Source of the DNA: Aricia agestis
Lineage: Eukaryota; Arthropoda; Insecta; Lepidoptera; Lycaenidae
DNA length: 64,000 nucleotides
Direction: 5' to 3'
Assembly: GCF_905147365.1 (NCBI RefSeq)
Contig: NC_056428.1
Span: 19,250,001-19,314,000, forward strand
The number at the start of each line of letters is the position of its first letter. Within the stretch, counting starts at the first letter, position 1. Made by a program: the position numbers and the translations under genes. A model generated the notes under the pieces. The model worked only from the letters and a program-made list of their open reading frames with translations, made no database searches and had not been told where the DNA came from. This document shows positions 31,045 to 42,479 of this stretch, piece after piece.

Positions 31045-31233
31045 TTATCTTATATCTTTAAACGAGCAATTCTTGTATATAATTGGAATCTCGGAATCAG
31101 CTCCAACGATTTTCATGAAATTTAGTATATAGGGGGTTTCGGAGGCGATAAATCGATCTAGCTAGGATTTTTAGAAAATGTCATTTTATTCGTGTTTTAT
31201 CGAATACCGAGCAAAGCTCGGTCAAACAGCTAG
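31045..31233 (+). mobile_element. Helitron-like 3' half
   Basis: AACGAGCAATTCTTGTATAT..CAGCTCCAACGATTTTCATG, then the hairpin CCGAGCAAAGCTCGG (31207-31221) and GTCAAACAGCTAG ending at 31233, before a host T. Same family as 19508-19922, opposite strand. Confidence 0.78.
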
Positions 31234-31300
31234 TGTACTTTATGCGTAAAGAGGTAACAGAAATACAAACACACTATCCCATTTTTAATATTAGTATGGA
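31234..31300 (-). mobile_element. Helitron 5' end fragment
   Basis: Minus strand begins TCCATACTAATATTAAAAAT and GGGATAGTGTGTTTG. It abuts the 3' half above, in the opposite orientation. Confidence 0.55.
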
Positions 31301-31890
31301 TTCTTATCGACCGTATAACTATATAACTAGAGACAGGTCTACGTAGCTATGTAAACACTCCAAATGTCAAAGTCTTGAAAACTGCGTAGGCGCATTTCGA
31401 ATCGATACGTTGGCGGGCGTAGAAAACACACTGAAACGAATGTCGTCAGATGAAATAAACTAAATAGTTTCTGCAAATCATTCATAAATATGAAAATATC
31501 GACAATGAATTATAGTGATTGTCGGTTTGAGCTGGCCGTAACTAGTTCGACGGTGGCAATAACCAGATTGAGCTGGTTAGAGGCGGTTCGAGGCGGTTTA
31601 GCCATCAACAAACAGGCTGGCGAGGAACATTGTATAACCATTAACCATTGAAGAGCTAGGCTTGATTATGGTCATTAAATTTTAAAGGTTAGTTATTGAG
31701 TTATTCGTGTAAGTTGTAAAGTTGAGTAAGGTTTTTGGGTGTTTACATGTTTGTATGCCTGTATATTTGGTTCGATATAAAGCCTGCTTATTATTAGGCA
31801 TTCGGTCCTGATTAAGAAAGTACTGAAAGCCCTATACGTTTTGGCAGTCTCGTATTTTTGTTTTTTCAATAATAATATAACCTAAATCGT
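31301..31890. other. no gene seen
   Basis: Mixed composition, including a short GAGGCGGTTCGAGGCGGTT direct repeat near 31585. No frame of note. Confidence 0.4.
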
Positions 31891-31894
31891 AGCA

Positions 31895-32443
31895 CCTCCA
31901 TCGTGGGTATCGCAGACAAGTTTTCAAGTGTTATGACTTATGAGGCAGCCGGCTGCCGCTTGGGAATTGATGGGTTAATTAACAATTTGATATATTAATA
32001 TTTTTATTTTGTAAGTTTAGGATACTTAGAGGCATCTTTGCAAGAGGAAGAATTTAGTTTTTGCGTAGGAAGTTTACATAACTTAATTAACTGAGTTAGT
32101 TCCATAATCTTAAATGAATGATTTCCTTATTCAATAAAACATCCTTCCATTTATGGAATATTTTTAAGACACAGGGTCATTTTTGGATTGCGATACAATT
32201 TTGCAACTTATACATTTTAAAATTAATAGCTTCTATCAATTATAATTATCAAGTAAGCAATAACACAAATAGTTTACCTTAATAAATAACAAACTATTCC
32301 AAATTTCCGTTCATAGGAAAAATTGCTTTCGTAAAAAAAAAAAACAAAAAAAATTAATAGAAATACTTACAGTACGTGGCATACTCGTATGTTTAGGTAC
32401 ACCTAAAAACAAACAATTGTGTCTGCGATACCCACGATGGAGG
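31895..32443. mobile_element. MITE with CCTCCATCGTGGGTATCGCA ends
   Basis: CCTCCATCGTGGGTATCGCA at 31895 is inverted at 32424-32443; the TIR is about 25 bp. A third copy of the end in the left orientation starts at 32451, eight bases on, possibly the remains of a second unit. Interior is AT-rich and non-coding. Confidence 0.75.
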
Positions 32444-32616
32444 TTTAACACCTCCATCGTGGTTATCGCAGATATTTAAAAAATTTATACAGACTGATAG
32501 ACGCATACTAAAATAGTTAATTTAATTTAGAAGTTCTAGAAATAAAACTCGCTCAACTCAAACACGGTTGCGACGAGATACTGCATTAAAGTGTCTGTGC
32601 ATCCTGAAAATAATAT

Positions 32617-33092
32617 AAAAATCGGCCAAGTGCGAGTTGGATTCGCGCACGACGGGTTCCGTACCACAATAGAGCAAAAATAGGCTGAAAATTGTGTTTT
32701 TTGTATGGTAGCCCCCTTAATTTTTATTTATTAATTATTAAAGTACAAATACAATTGAACTTGAAGTATTTCGTGAATATTTCAAGTTCATATGTGTTGC
32801 CGTTATTGATATCGAGCAAAAAATAGCAAAAAAATCACGTTTGTTGTATGGTCCTTAAATATTTAATTTATTTTGTATGTAGCATTTGTTGTTATAGCGG
32901 CAACAGATATATACACTGTGAAATCACACATCTGTGAAAATTTCAGAAGTCTAGCTATTATAGCGGTTCTTGCGTTACAGCCTGGAGACACACATACAGA
33001 CAGACGGAAAGACGGACAGATGGACAGATAGTCTTAGTGTAGTTCTTAGTAATAGGGTCTCGTTTTTACCCTTTGGGTACGGAAGCCTAAAA
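32617..33092 (-). repeat. family A repeat, near full length
   Basis: Starts CGGCCAAGTGCGAGTTGGAT..GGGTTCCGTACC and ends CGTTTTTACCCTTTGGGTACGG. Contains TAGCGGCAACAGATATATAC and a CAGACGGAAAGACGGACAG array. Confidence 0.8.
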
Positions 33093-33465
33093 ATGATCGA
33101 CGGCAGAGTTTCCCAAGTCCCAACCTTTTGTTATGGAGCCCCTTCGGATTAATACGTTATATATTACGTTTAGTTATTTTTAAGTTTCTTCCATTACAAT
33201 ATCTAACATGAGTTGCAAGTTGCAACATATAATTTTATATACAATAGGATCGCAAATGGAACCTAATTGTCTCCTTGTATATAAGCGATTATAGCGGACC
33301 ATAATTAACTATTTGGTAATCGCAATTTTCAAGGGATGCAATTAAATAGAAGTAGATGTTGCCTGCGCGTTTATATGCATAGAACTTAATCTTTTTTACT
33401 TAATTTATTAAAAACACTCATTTTCAAAAGCTGCCATTTTGGTCAATATTGATACAAAAGGTACT
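33093..33465. other. no gene seen
   Basis: AT-rich, no features recognised. Confidence 0.4.
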
Positions 33466-34352
33466 AGTTGGAAGCCGGCTACATGAAGTTGCAGCAGACT
33501 ACGTGTCGTCGTGAGTCGTGACACTACTGGTGTCTATGTATTTCTATGAACAAAAATATAAGATTATTATTCGTAAATCGTAAAGCACGCTGCACCGAAG
33601 CACCGTGCGAAAATGCCCTTTACTATAAATCATTCTGTAGATCGTTTTGTAACTTCTAACTAAGCTGGCCAAGTTCTTATTCAGAATTTAAATGTGGCAA
33701 AGCCGTGGCAATGCTTCTCATGAAGATTTATCACCATTCATAGATTGAAGATAGATCCAGTTTACCACTTTTCACAATAATCTGAATCGCATATTTTCGC
33801 ACTAGCTAGCGACACGCAGCTAGCGACACGCAGCTAGCGACACGAAGCTAGCGACACGCTAGCTTCGTGTCGCTAGCTGCGGAGGGTATTTGATATTTCA
33901 TAGAAATACATGGAAACCAGTAGTGTCGGTGCGACACGTCGTCTGCGTTTGCTTCATGTCGCCCGCTGCCAACCGGCAGGTCTTCGCGTAAACTTGTGTC
34001 AATTTTTTTCCAAATACATTGTCGACTGATTTAACTTACGCGCTTACGGAAAAATAATTTGTGGTAATCATGCGCGAAAATATGCGAATCAGATTATTGT
34101 GAAAAGTGGTAAACTGGATCTATCTTTAATCGCATGCATGTAATGAATTCAGAGCAACTACTGAATGGTGATAAATCTTCATGAGAAGCATTGCCACGGC
34201 TTTGCCACATTTAAATTCTGAATTAGAACTTGGCCAGCTTAGTTAGAAGTTACAAAACGATCTACAGAATGATTTATAGTAAAGGGCATTTTCGCACGGT
34301 GCTTCGGTGCAGCGTACTTTACGATTTACGAATAATAATCTTATATTTTTGT
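33466..34352. mobile_element. composite of two interleaved inverted repeats
   Basis: Pair 1: GTCGTGACACTACTGGTGTC..ATGTATTTCTATGAA (33466-33553) against TTCATAGAAATACATGG..CAGTAGTGTCGGTGCGACAC (33893-33980). Pair 2: AAATATAAGATTATTATTCG..AAAGTGGTAAAC-type arm (33553-33805) against 34072-34352, about 250 bp, well matched. The centre (33806-33883) is a cluster of TAGCGACACGCAGC units in both orientations. Best read as one foldback element opened by another. No coding frame. Confidence 0.78.
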
Positions 34353-34354
34353 GA

Positions 34355-35165
34355 TAGCATCAAAGGTTTTAACACCGGAAGGCTATACAGCTTTTCATCA
34401 CCTAGATAAACCCAAAAGTTTACAGCAATGAGCATTAAGTATTGGTGGGACTCTCGATAATTCACCCAGGTCTACCTTCCATGCTTGATGCTAGTATACC
34501 ACCGATTAACACAAAAGTTATTATCAACATCGATTCATCGGTAGAATTATCACAAAACACCAAAAATTTCCTGTCAAATCGAGAGCTTTCTTCGGTTAAA
34601 AAGCGAGATGCAAAATTTACCTTATGCATTTAAATGATACAATTATTATCTTGTATCATGCAGAGACATCACGAAATATTGCACACGAGAGAAACCTGTT
34701 CTGAATTTTTGTTTTAGGATGTGCGTTCACATCGTAAACATCCTTTCCTTTACACACGAATGACCTTTTAAGGAAACAATACTTTTTTCGCTAAATGCTG
34801 GTTTACAACGATGACTAAATTATCTACTAGGTTTTTACTCTTTTAAGCTGTCTTTAGGTATAAAGCCTACGAAGCTAAAGACTAAAAGTGTAGTAGAAAT
34901 GTGTTTTTTTTGCAACAGTGTCCAAATCATGAATGATACTCAAGGATAAAAGCATTTTTTAATAAGCCTTCCGACTCAAAAGAAAAAAAACGGGTATATC
35001 ATGCAAAAGTAGGTACTATGTTGTGAATGAAACAGACTTAAGTATTAAATTATCCGAAAGCTAAACACAATAAACCGTTGCTTGCATTCATCGTTTGATA
35101 AATGGCCTAAACGTTTAGTAGGGGTTTCTCAGATTTAGGCCTTTAGGCTTATTTATAGCCTAAGA
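34355..35165. other. no gene seen
   Basis: AT-rich; the 63-codon frame at 34442-34633 has no motif. Confidence 0.4.
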
Positions 35166-35168
35166 GCG

Positions 35169-35407
35169 ACCGCAGACTTACAATTTCAAGATGGCCAGCT
35201 AAATTGCATAGTATACTAATAGCTGTAGCGACTTATGAGAGCTCGCACAGTTTTCCAACTAAATTGTACTACAACTAAATAATTGGACACCAATCATTAA
35301 AAAACCGCAATTCCTTTCCGATTACCCACAATTAAAAAGTTGTCCAATTAAAGTGTGATATTTAGTTGTACGATAGTCGGCCAGCTTGAAATTGTATATT
35401 CTGCGGT
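35169..35407. mobile_element. MITE with about 30-bp imperfect inverted ends
   Basis: ACCGCAGACTTACAATTTCA at the left, TGAAATTGTATATTCTGCGGT at the right (reversed it reads ACCGCAGAATATACAATTTC). Length 239 bp; no clear target duplication. Confidence 0.68.
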
Positions 35408-35409
35408 GA

Positions 35410-36155
35410 TGTAGAGTTTAGTCCAATTGGTTTCTTGGCTTTTTCCTCATATCTTCTACAAAGGATCGCCAGACGAAGTAGGTCCGACGATTTGGGAACA
35501 AGGACGTGCGAACGAAATTCGACACGCGCGCACGATCTGTCGCAAGATAAACACGCGTCGAGGAATAACCTGAGGGCTTCAGCACGAATGACCCAGCAGT
35601 AAATACCTCACGAAAATGCGTCAAATTATGCTTGTGTTCGGCTGAATGCAAGAAATAACTTAAAAGCTTCAGTGACGATATGCTTCTAGGATACGAGATA
35701 CCATAATTACTTTCAGGGCACAGTTATACCAAACGCTGTCCCAGCCAATTACTTCTGGCTTCCTGGATCGTAGCAAACCAGGGTACTAAGACAACATACA
35801 TTCCATAATTTTGTCAACGAAGTGAACCAAAAAGTTAAGGGATTTGACGATGACTACGATCATTATTATGGTGCATGCGATTCCCTGGGCTTTATTGTTA
35901 ATTTTAGTGTATAACCAGTGTAATTATATTATGTACCCAGCTAAATATGTCTTGCAATCGGCAATGATCGACAATTATTGGCGTTTTATATTTACTTCCA
36001 ATGACGTTTTTTTTATAAAAGAATATCATAGTTTACCTTATTCAATTAAAGTTTGCAATAAATTAACGACCGCATTATCTACTTTCCCCACCTATAACAT
36101 TGTTTTCATTTTACATGATTTGTTTATTGTTTTGTTTGGTGTTTACTAACAAGAC
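35410..36155. other. unassigned DNA
   Basis: Two frames (35418-35651 minus; 35844-36149 plus) show no motif; the second is hydrophobic and AT-driven. Not called as genes. Confidence 0.35.
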
Positions 36156-36159
36156 TTAA

Positions 36160-36590
36160 GGGGGCGACTAACCCTAAAGTGTCGATTTTATAATTCATTT
36201 TTATACTTGAAAATAAGCCCCGGTTTGTTTCATTTTCTAAAATTAGATACTACATTATATTTCCGAGAATTCGAGCTGAGCAAAAACACGATAACTTAAA
36301 ATTTTCTCGATAGAAAAAAATTCACAAAGATGCATCTAATTTTCACGAATTTTTCATTTATTGCCACAACCGTGCATTGAACTAAGTTAATATTTTAACA
36401 CATTGTATAAAATTCTATCATTGAGAGATCGACCTAGCGGATTTTTTAAATGTTGTATATTTATCGAGTTATTGAGAAAAAACTAATTTGGCGATGAATC
36501 CGCGTCGTTCTTTTTCACCTGGCATATGAAAGACGGGCGGGAGTGTGAAGAGAGAAGAACGATGTTTGATTTTTGGGGTTAGTCGCCCTC
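36160..36590. mobile_element. TTAA-type MITE, family L
   Basis: TTAA at 36156-36159 and 36591-36594 bounds GGGGGCGACTAACCC at the left and GGGTTAGTCGCCCTC at the right. 431 bp, non-coding. A related end pair forms the palindrome at 41134-41197. Confidence 0.82.
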
Positions 36591-36799
36591 TTAAGGCGAT
36601 GCAGATGCATATAAAATATAAAACCGCTGTCCCGGAAAACGTTTCTTTGCCATATAAAGTATGTCGCCCGTATTATTTTATTGAAGTGACTAAATAAGTA
36701 TGTTACCATGGCAACGTCCATCGCTATACCGTCGCACAAACAATGGTCGCTGTCAGTCTCGAGTTGTAATAATTTACTGTTATTATTCAACAAATGAAC

Positions 36800-37075
36800 T
36801 TATCATTATAAATGTGTGCATTCGACGCAGGGGATAGGTACTCCCGCTGCGGATATGTGGGGCTCGCCGCGGCAAAGATAGTGAGTGCCGCGGCCCTACC
36901 CACTAAAACACTGCGATGTTCCTGTCTCCTACAGCTGGCGGATGCACGGGTCTCGACGAGCATTACTCCGTAGTAGCCGATTCTCAGACCCACTGGATAT
37001 GCATATAAAATTTGGTTAAAATCAGTAAAGCCGTTTCGGAGGAGTACGCTATTTAACATTGTGACACGAGAATTT
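36800..37075. repeat. dispersed repeat fragment
   Basis: GTCTCGACGAGCATTACTCC, ATATGCATATAAAATTTGGT and CCGTTTCGGAGGAGTACGCT are a combination I associate with lepidopteran retroelement 3' ends. The 90-codon minus frame across it is not taken as a gene. Confidence 0.45.
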
Positions 37076-37145
37076 TATATATTATTTATTAGATTTAAAT
37101 GTCAAAAGTCACTGGTATGCATCGCTGCGTTGCCATGTCTTGTTG

Positions 37146-37448
37146 CGATCATAAAGTTAATATACCTAGCGGAATAGAGCAACAATCTCGAGATGTCAAA
37201 CGTAACCGAAATTGGTTTTCACCTGTGTGAAAAATATGTGTACGTATACATTTACACAAGCATGATTGAACATGAATTCTATGAGATTAAATTGTCAACG
37301 TGCGGCACGTGCCGACTGGACGTCAAAAAAAGAATGCTGCTGTCATGTATCACACGTCTCTTTTTACCACGTAGTGTTACTGATAGAGACATCTCGCTTG
37401 CTCAGGCCTTTGTTTCTCTATTCGGCAAGGAATATTAACTTTATGGTT
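37146..37448. mobile_element. MITE with CATAAAGTTAATATACC ends
   Basis: CGATCATAAAGTTAATATAC..GGAATAGAGCAAC at the left is inverted at the right as TTTCTCTATTCGGCAAGGAA..TATTAACTTTATGGTTGCG. About 45-bp imperfect TIR. The 81-codon frame within is incidental. Confidence 0.75.
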
Positions 37449-37449
37449 G

Positions 37450-39318
37450 CGATGTGAAATAATGCGTCATATCTCATACGCTATGACAGACAAGTAGCAG
37501 TTAGATAATGTGGTAATTAAATAATAATTAGTGGTGTACCGTGTAACCTTTATAACGATACTTAAACGAAGAATTTTACGGAATCGTAAAGGCTCCCATA
37601 TACAAGGAGGCCGATCGATCCGGTTGGACTGAGCGCAGGCCGAAATGAACGGACTCGGTTGAGCACTCTTTTATGCACGAGGCCACCCTCATCGCCAATT
37701 CTATCAGTCAAATCGGATTCAATTGGCCTTGTGAGGATGGGCCCCGATAGGTGAAATGAAACACTCGACGACTTGGTTAAGACTACCTTTATTGTAGTGT
37801 AATTCACTTACTTATACTTGGTACATAACTACATACTTACTTATACTACAGCCTCATCGTAGGCCTTAAAGGTAGGGATAAAATTGAGAATCTTATTACT
37901 CTCAGACAGTAGTTATTGTTAAATCTGAAAGTGTGTGGTTATGAAAATGTAAATAATATACGCAATTAAAAATTAAAAAAGTGTATTTTCACTTAAAGCT
38001 GACATTGTCGAACAAGTCAAACTTTCAGAAAAAAATAGGCTATTCTTTTGAAAGCAAATATCACGTTAATATTATGTGCAATAACGTAATATGTTCTTTT
38101 TTACAACATTTCTATTTTTGTCTGAGCTACGTGACACATCCTGTCGTTTTTCGTTACTGACGCCAAGGCAAGATTCGATATTGATGATGAGTAGGTACAC
38201 TTGTTTTTCCATATTGTTGAAATTTCCAGTAAATACGTGTATTGAACGTAATTTTATCTTGTAACGACTAGATAACGCGTTGTACGTGTCGCCTGACGGT
38301 ACTATACAATTTTATTACTTGTTTTCAACATTTTTTTCACTTACATAGTTGATATATCTACATATTATTGGCCTAAAATAACAGGACAGTCAGCTTTTTC
38401 TCTCCCGGTGTCCCCCGCAACGCCGAAATTATCCCGCTTTTGCAAACAGACTAAACGATAGTTTAAAAGTATTTTTACATTAATTTGGGGCCTTCATAAA
38501 ACTACCCAATTTTTTTACGTCCTACTCACACTTGGCCGACTTTTTATTTTATGTATAATTCTGCAGAATATACATCCAGATCTGACAAAAAAAAAATAGT
38601 CATGTTACCTAAGCCAAGGTAATATCTCAAATATTAGATAGTCTGGCCGTGCCTAAATATTTAACTCGTATTATCAATTTTCATTAATTAGATATATTTG
38701 TTCTAACGAATAATTAAGATAAGGATGAAATTCCGAACCGGAATTTTGTTTGAACCAGCACAATATTACTGTTTTGGTTAATGTTTATAAGCGAGTTGAT
38801 ATAAGGATTAATAATAATAATAGTCCCCTAGTATTATTGTTTTTAATCATGATTTACTTATTATATAAAATTAACATAATATTGAGTATATCCAGTATAT
38901 TAACAAAAGAAAAAAAGGAAATAAAAACATAATCTTTACATTTCCTTGTAGTGTAAAAAATATGTAATGTTTTTACTTTTTATGGATTTCACACGTGTCA
39001 AGACAATATTTTTTATTTTAAAATTATCATTGAAGGCCATCCGGTGTCCACTAAATGCAAACGAAATTAATAAGATCACAAGTAAAATAAATACTTTTAT
39101 TAAAAATTATTTAAAATTAGATTTTCATGCGATATAATAAATTAATAATAATAATATCTATGGACGCTTTTTTTCGTAATGCCAGGCGACGCGACGGCCG
39201 TCGGTCAGTGCAGCCCAACACTCTGAGACGAGCGCGAAATTATTAGACATGTCACAGGATATTTCTTTCACGCCTTAATCAGGTACTCATTTTTCGAAGC
39301 TCACGGATTATTATTAAT
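37450..39318. other. unassigned DNA
   Basis: No gene seen. 39181-39245 is a small GC-rich spot with GTCAGTGCAGCC, too weak to call a promoter. CCTACTCACACTTGGCCGAC near 38520 is a family A end. Confidence 0.35.
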
Positions 39319-39320
39319 AA

Positions 39321-39860
39321 CTAGCGACCGGGCCCCGGCGTCGCACGGGTATAAAATATATAGCCACTGAAATAATGATTAAAATCGATCAACTATTTAT
39401 CCTTCACGTAGTCTACTTCTTATCTGTGCCAAATAACATAAAATTGCTCCAGTAGTTCGCGAGATAAGCCCTTTCAAATAATTTCCCCCGTTTTTTCCAC
39501 ATTCTCCTATTAGTCTTAGCGTGATAAAATATAGCCTATAGCCTTCCTCAATAAATGGGCTATCTAACACTGAAATAATTTTTCAAATCGGACCAGTAGT
39601 TTCTGAGATTAGCGCGTTCACCCACGTTCACGTGTTTTAGTTACCCCTTTCAAATAATTTTCCCCGTTTTTGCCACATTTTCCTCTATTTCTTCGCCCCT
39701 ATTAATCTTAGCGTGATAAAATATAGCCTATAGCCTTCCTCGATAAATGTGCAATCTAACAATGAAAGAATCATCAAAATCCGTTGCGTAGTTTTAAAGA
39801 TTAAAGGGAACAAAGGGACATAGGGAAAAAGCGACTTTGTTATATAATAATATGTATAGA
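39321..39860 (-). mobile_element. Helitron-like element (CTAGCGACCGGGCCCCGGCG type)
   Basis: CTAG at 39321 with a GC-rich hairpin region beside it, and a minus-strand 5' end TCTATACATATTATTATATA at 39860. Internal sentences TATAAAATATATAGCCACTG and CCTATAGCCTTCCTC repeat within the element and in the copy at 45266. Confidence 0.7.
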
Positions 39861-40420
39861 ATATTATTATACTACGTGAAATTTTAATGGTTGTTTTCCC
39901 GCAGTAAAATGATTCTCTTAGTAGTGCAATAGATTTGTGAAGTTTTTTTTATTCAAATCATAAATAAAATTCGTTCGGGTCATAGCCGCTCGCGCCTATC
40001 GGCATGAAGTTGCCATAGTACGTCATACAAAATGTTTTTTACTTAAAAAACATAACTTGTATGATTCGATCACAGATTTTTGAAGTAATTCGATAGTACT
40101 ACTATAGTCTGTAGGTAAATCGTTCTGCTGCGGGAAAATAACTACTAACATGTCACGTTGTATATTTGTATTTTGTAGTATCATAGTAAATATATTACTC
40201 GTATTACCTCGATTACGAAATTCTGGAAACAAAAACTATATCTTTAAGAACGTTAAATTTCAATATAGGTGTTCTCAGAACTTACGCATATTTATTAATA
40301 CTAAAAAATTGTTTAAAAATGGATATTCTAAGATAAAATACGGGCCGCGGAGCTCGTTGAAGTCTAATAAGTGATCTATACGCTACAGGATTTTGCTGTT
40401 TCTTACTCGTGTGTGATTCT
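39861..40420. other. no gene seen
   Basis: AT-rich; opposing short frames near 40023-40374 have no motif. Confidence 0.35.
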
Positions 40421-40421
40421 T

Positions 40422-40905
40422 ATGGTTCCGTACCCAAATGGTGAAAACGGGACCTATTAATAAAACTTCGTTGTCTGTCCGTCTTTCCGTCTCTCCGTCT
40501 GTCCGTCTGTCTGTCCGTCTATCTCTCTCCAGGCTGTATCTCAAGAACGATGATAGCTAGAGAGTTGAAATTTTCACAGATTATGTATATCTGTTACGCT
40601 AAAACATCAAATACTAAAAAAAAAAATTTAATGGGGGCTCCCATGCAACAAACGTGTTTTTTTTTTTTGCTTTTTTTGCTCTTTATCAATAATGCAAACA
40701 GGGTGGCACTTCCAATTTTCAAAAATGCCTTTATTATAATACGTGTACTTAATAATAATATTAAAATAAAATAAAAATTGTGTTTTTTGTATGGGATGTG
40801 TTTTTTCCCATACAAAAAACACAACTTTTGACCTGTTTTTCCTCTATAACGGTACGGAACCCTGCGTGTGCGAGTCCGACTCGCACTTGGCCGATTTTTT
40901 TAAAT
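40422..40905 (+). repeat. family A repeat, near full length
   Basis: GGTTCCGTACCCAAATGGTG..AAAACGGGACC, a CCGTCTGTCCGTCTGT array, CAGGCTGTATCTCAAGAACG, then GGTACGGAACCCTG..GAGTCCGACTCGCACTTGGC. A palindromic TTTTTTGTATGGGATG/CCCATACAAAAAA lies at about 40784-40815. Confidence 0.85.
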
Positions 40906-41133
40906 TGCCACATTAATTTCTTGCTCGACGACATTGTTCAGAAACTACTCAGCAACGGGTTTTTGTGCGAAACATTTCTCTTGGGTACACAAGGTCAATA
41001 CTACTCGTATTGTTGTGTTCGACACTATTTTTGAGGACTTTAGAAAACTAAGAAAAAGTTAGGTAACCTATTACCTGCTATGAAAAATTGTTTGTAATAG
41101 AGGTCAACTAGGCAATTTCAATTGTCGCAAGAC

Positions 41134-41197
41134 TATTACAGTACTCCCAAATTAAGGGGGTGATTAGTCACCCCCTTAATTTGGGAGTACTGTAATA
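41134..41197. repeat. perfect 64-bp palindrome
   Basis: TATTACAGTACTCCCAAATT..AAGGGGGTGA, loop TTAG, then the exact complement. TTAAGGGGGTGA resembles the ends of MITE family L, so this may be two such ends joined; the outer TATTACAGTACTCCCAAA is unexplained by that. Confidence 0.9.
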
Positions 41198-41199
41198 AA

Positions 41200-42140
41200 T
41201 ATAATGTTTTTCTTTTAAGTTTAAAAACAGCGCTTGCAGTGACGTCTTCCGATGCACGGGAAATACGACCGTTGCCGAAAAATTACGAAAATTTCTATGC
41301 ACATTATCACTTTGGGAGCACTATGTCGATTGGCGTTTACGACACATTTTAATCAACCCAAAAAAAAAAGGATTTGCGCTTCATTTTTTGCACTTTACAT
41401 TAGGATACTCATACTTTTTGTTGGGTAAGGCTCTAATAGCTATATAAACCTCCATTTATATACGATTTGTGGTGAATATGTACATGTCAACAGGATGGGA
41501 CACACATTTACCGACTTTCGTTTTCACCGGCCCAGCGCAAGCTATAACAGCCTCTACGCCGAGTTGTTAAAGTCCAAAATTGAATAAAACATATCGATTG
41601 CGACAATTTAATTAAAACATATAGAAACGGTTTATAAGGACTGGATTTTTTAAGCGTTAAAATGTAGCAAAAGTATGTAACGGAGTTTTGACGCAAATAA
41701 CGAAATATTGAGATGCTGGAATATCGAATGCTTATTTTGAATTCATCACTAATTTTAAAGCTTAGAAGCGTTTTTAGAGTTAAATATATGACTAATCAGA
41801 AATTGAAAAAAAAAACGTAATGCTTTAAATAAAATGCATGCTTTATGATGTCCTTTTGAATAACAATTAAATCATAACTTTTGAGGAAAAGCACTTGCTA
41901 ATCGTTCTATCACCTTCGCTATATTCGGGTTAAGGTTGAGATGATTTTCCTTGTCAATAGATATAAATGTATGTACATTAGCATACCTTTCCAATAGAGC
42001 CTCATACAGTAGAAACTCGATTATCCGGACTACTAACAGGAAAACGTCTCCTAATAATCTTCTAAATCTTAATAATTATTTCGTAAAGCATTGATTTTTT
42101 GTGTCGTTTATAACAAACGCATAATTTTATGTAGTGTCTA
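41200..42140. other. no gene seen
   Basis: AT-rich, no recognised features. Confidence 0.4.
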
Positions 42141-42144
42141 CAGG

Positions 42145-42478
42145 TTTTTTTTTAATGAAATTAGAGGGCAAACGAACAAACGGGTCACCTGATGGAAAGC
42201 AACTTCCGTCGCCCATGGACACTCGCATCATCAGAAGAGCTGTAGGTGCGTTGCCGGCCTTTTAAGAGGGAATAAGGTAATAGGGGACGGTAGGGATGGG
42301 AAGGGAAGGGAATAGGGGAGGGTAGGGAAGGGAATAGGGTAGGAGATTGGGCCTCCGGTAAACTCACTCACTCGGCGAAACACAGCGCAAGCGCTGTTTC
42401 ACGCCGGTTTTCTGTGAGAACGTGGTATTTCTCCGGTCGAGCCGGCCCATTCGTGCCGAAGCATGGCTCTCCCACGTT
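42145..42478 (+). repeat. family B dispersed repeat, copy 3
   Basis: T-run, GAGGGCAAACGAACAAACGG, GTCACCTGATGGAAAGCAAC, G-tract array (42268-42349), CACTCGGCGAAACACAGCGC, CCATTCGTGCCGAAGCATGG. Closely matches 26345-26698; the G-tract arrays differ in length. Confidence 0.82.
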
Positions 42479-42479
42479 A

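Noticed and set aside
35418..36149. Two ORFs of 77 and 101 codons
   Set aside because: No motif, no splice context; the second is a hydrophobic AT-driven frame.
37193..37438. 81-codon ORF
   Set aside because: It lies wholly inside a MITE with inverted ends.
39174..39245. Promoter candidate with GTCAGTGCAGCC
   Set aside because: Only a weak initiator; no donor or exon follows and the next segment is a Helitron.
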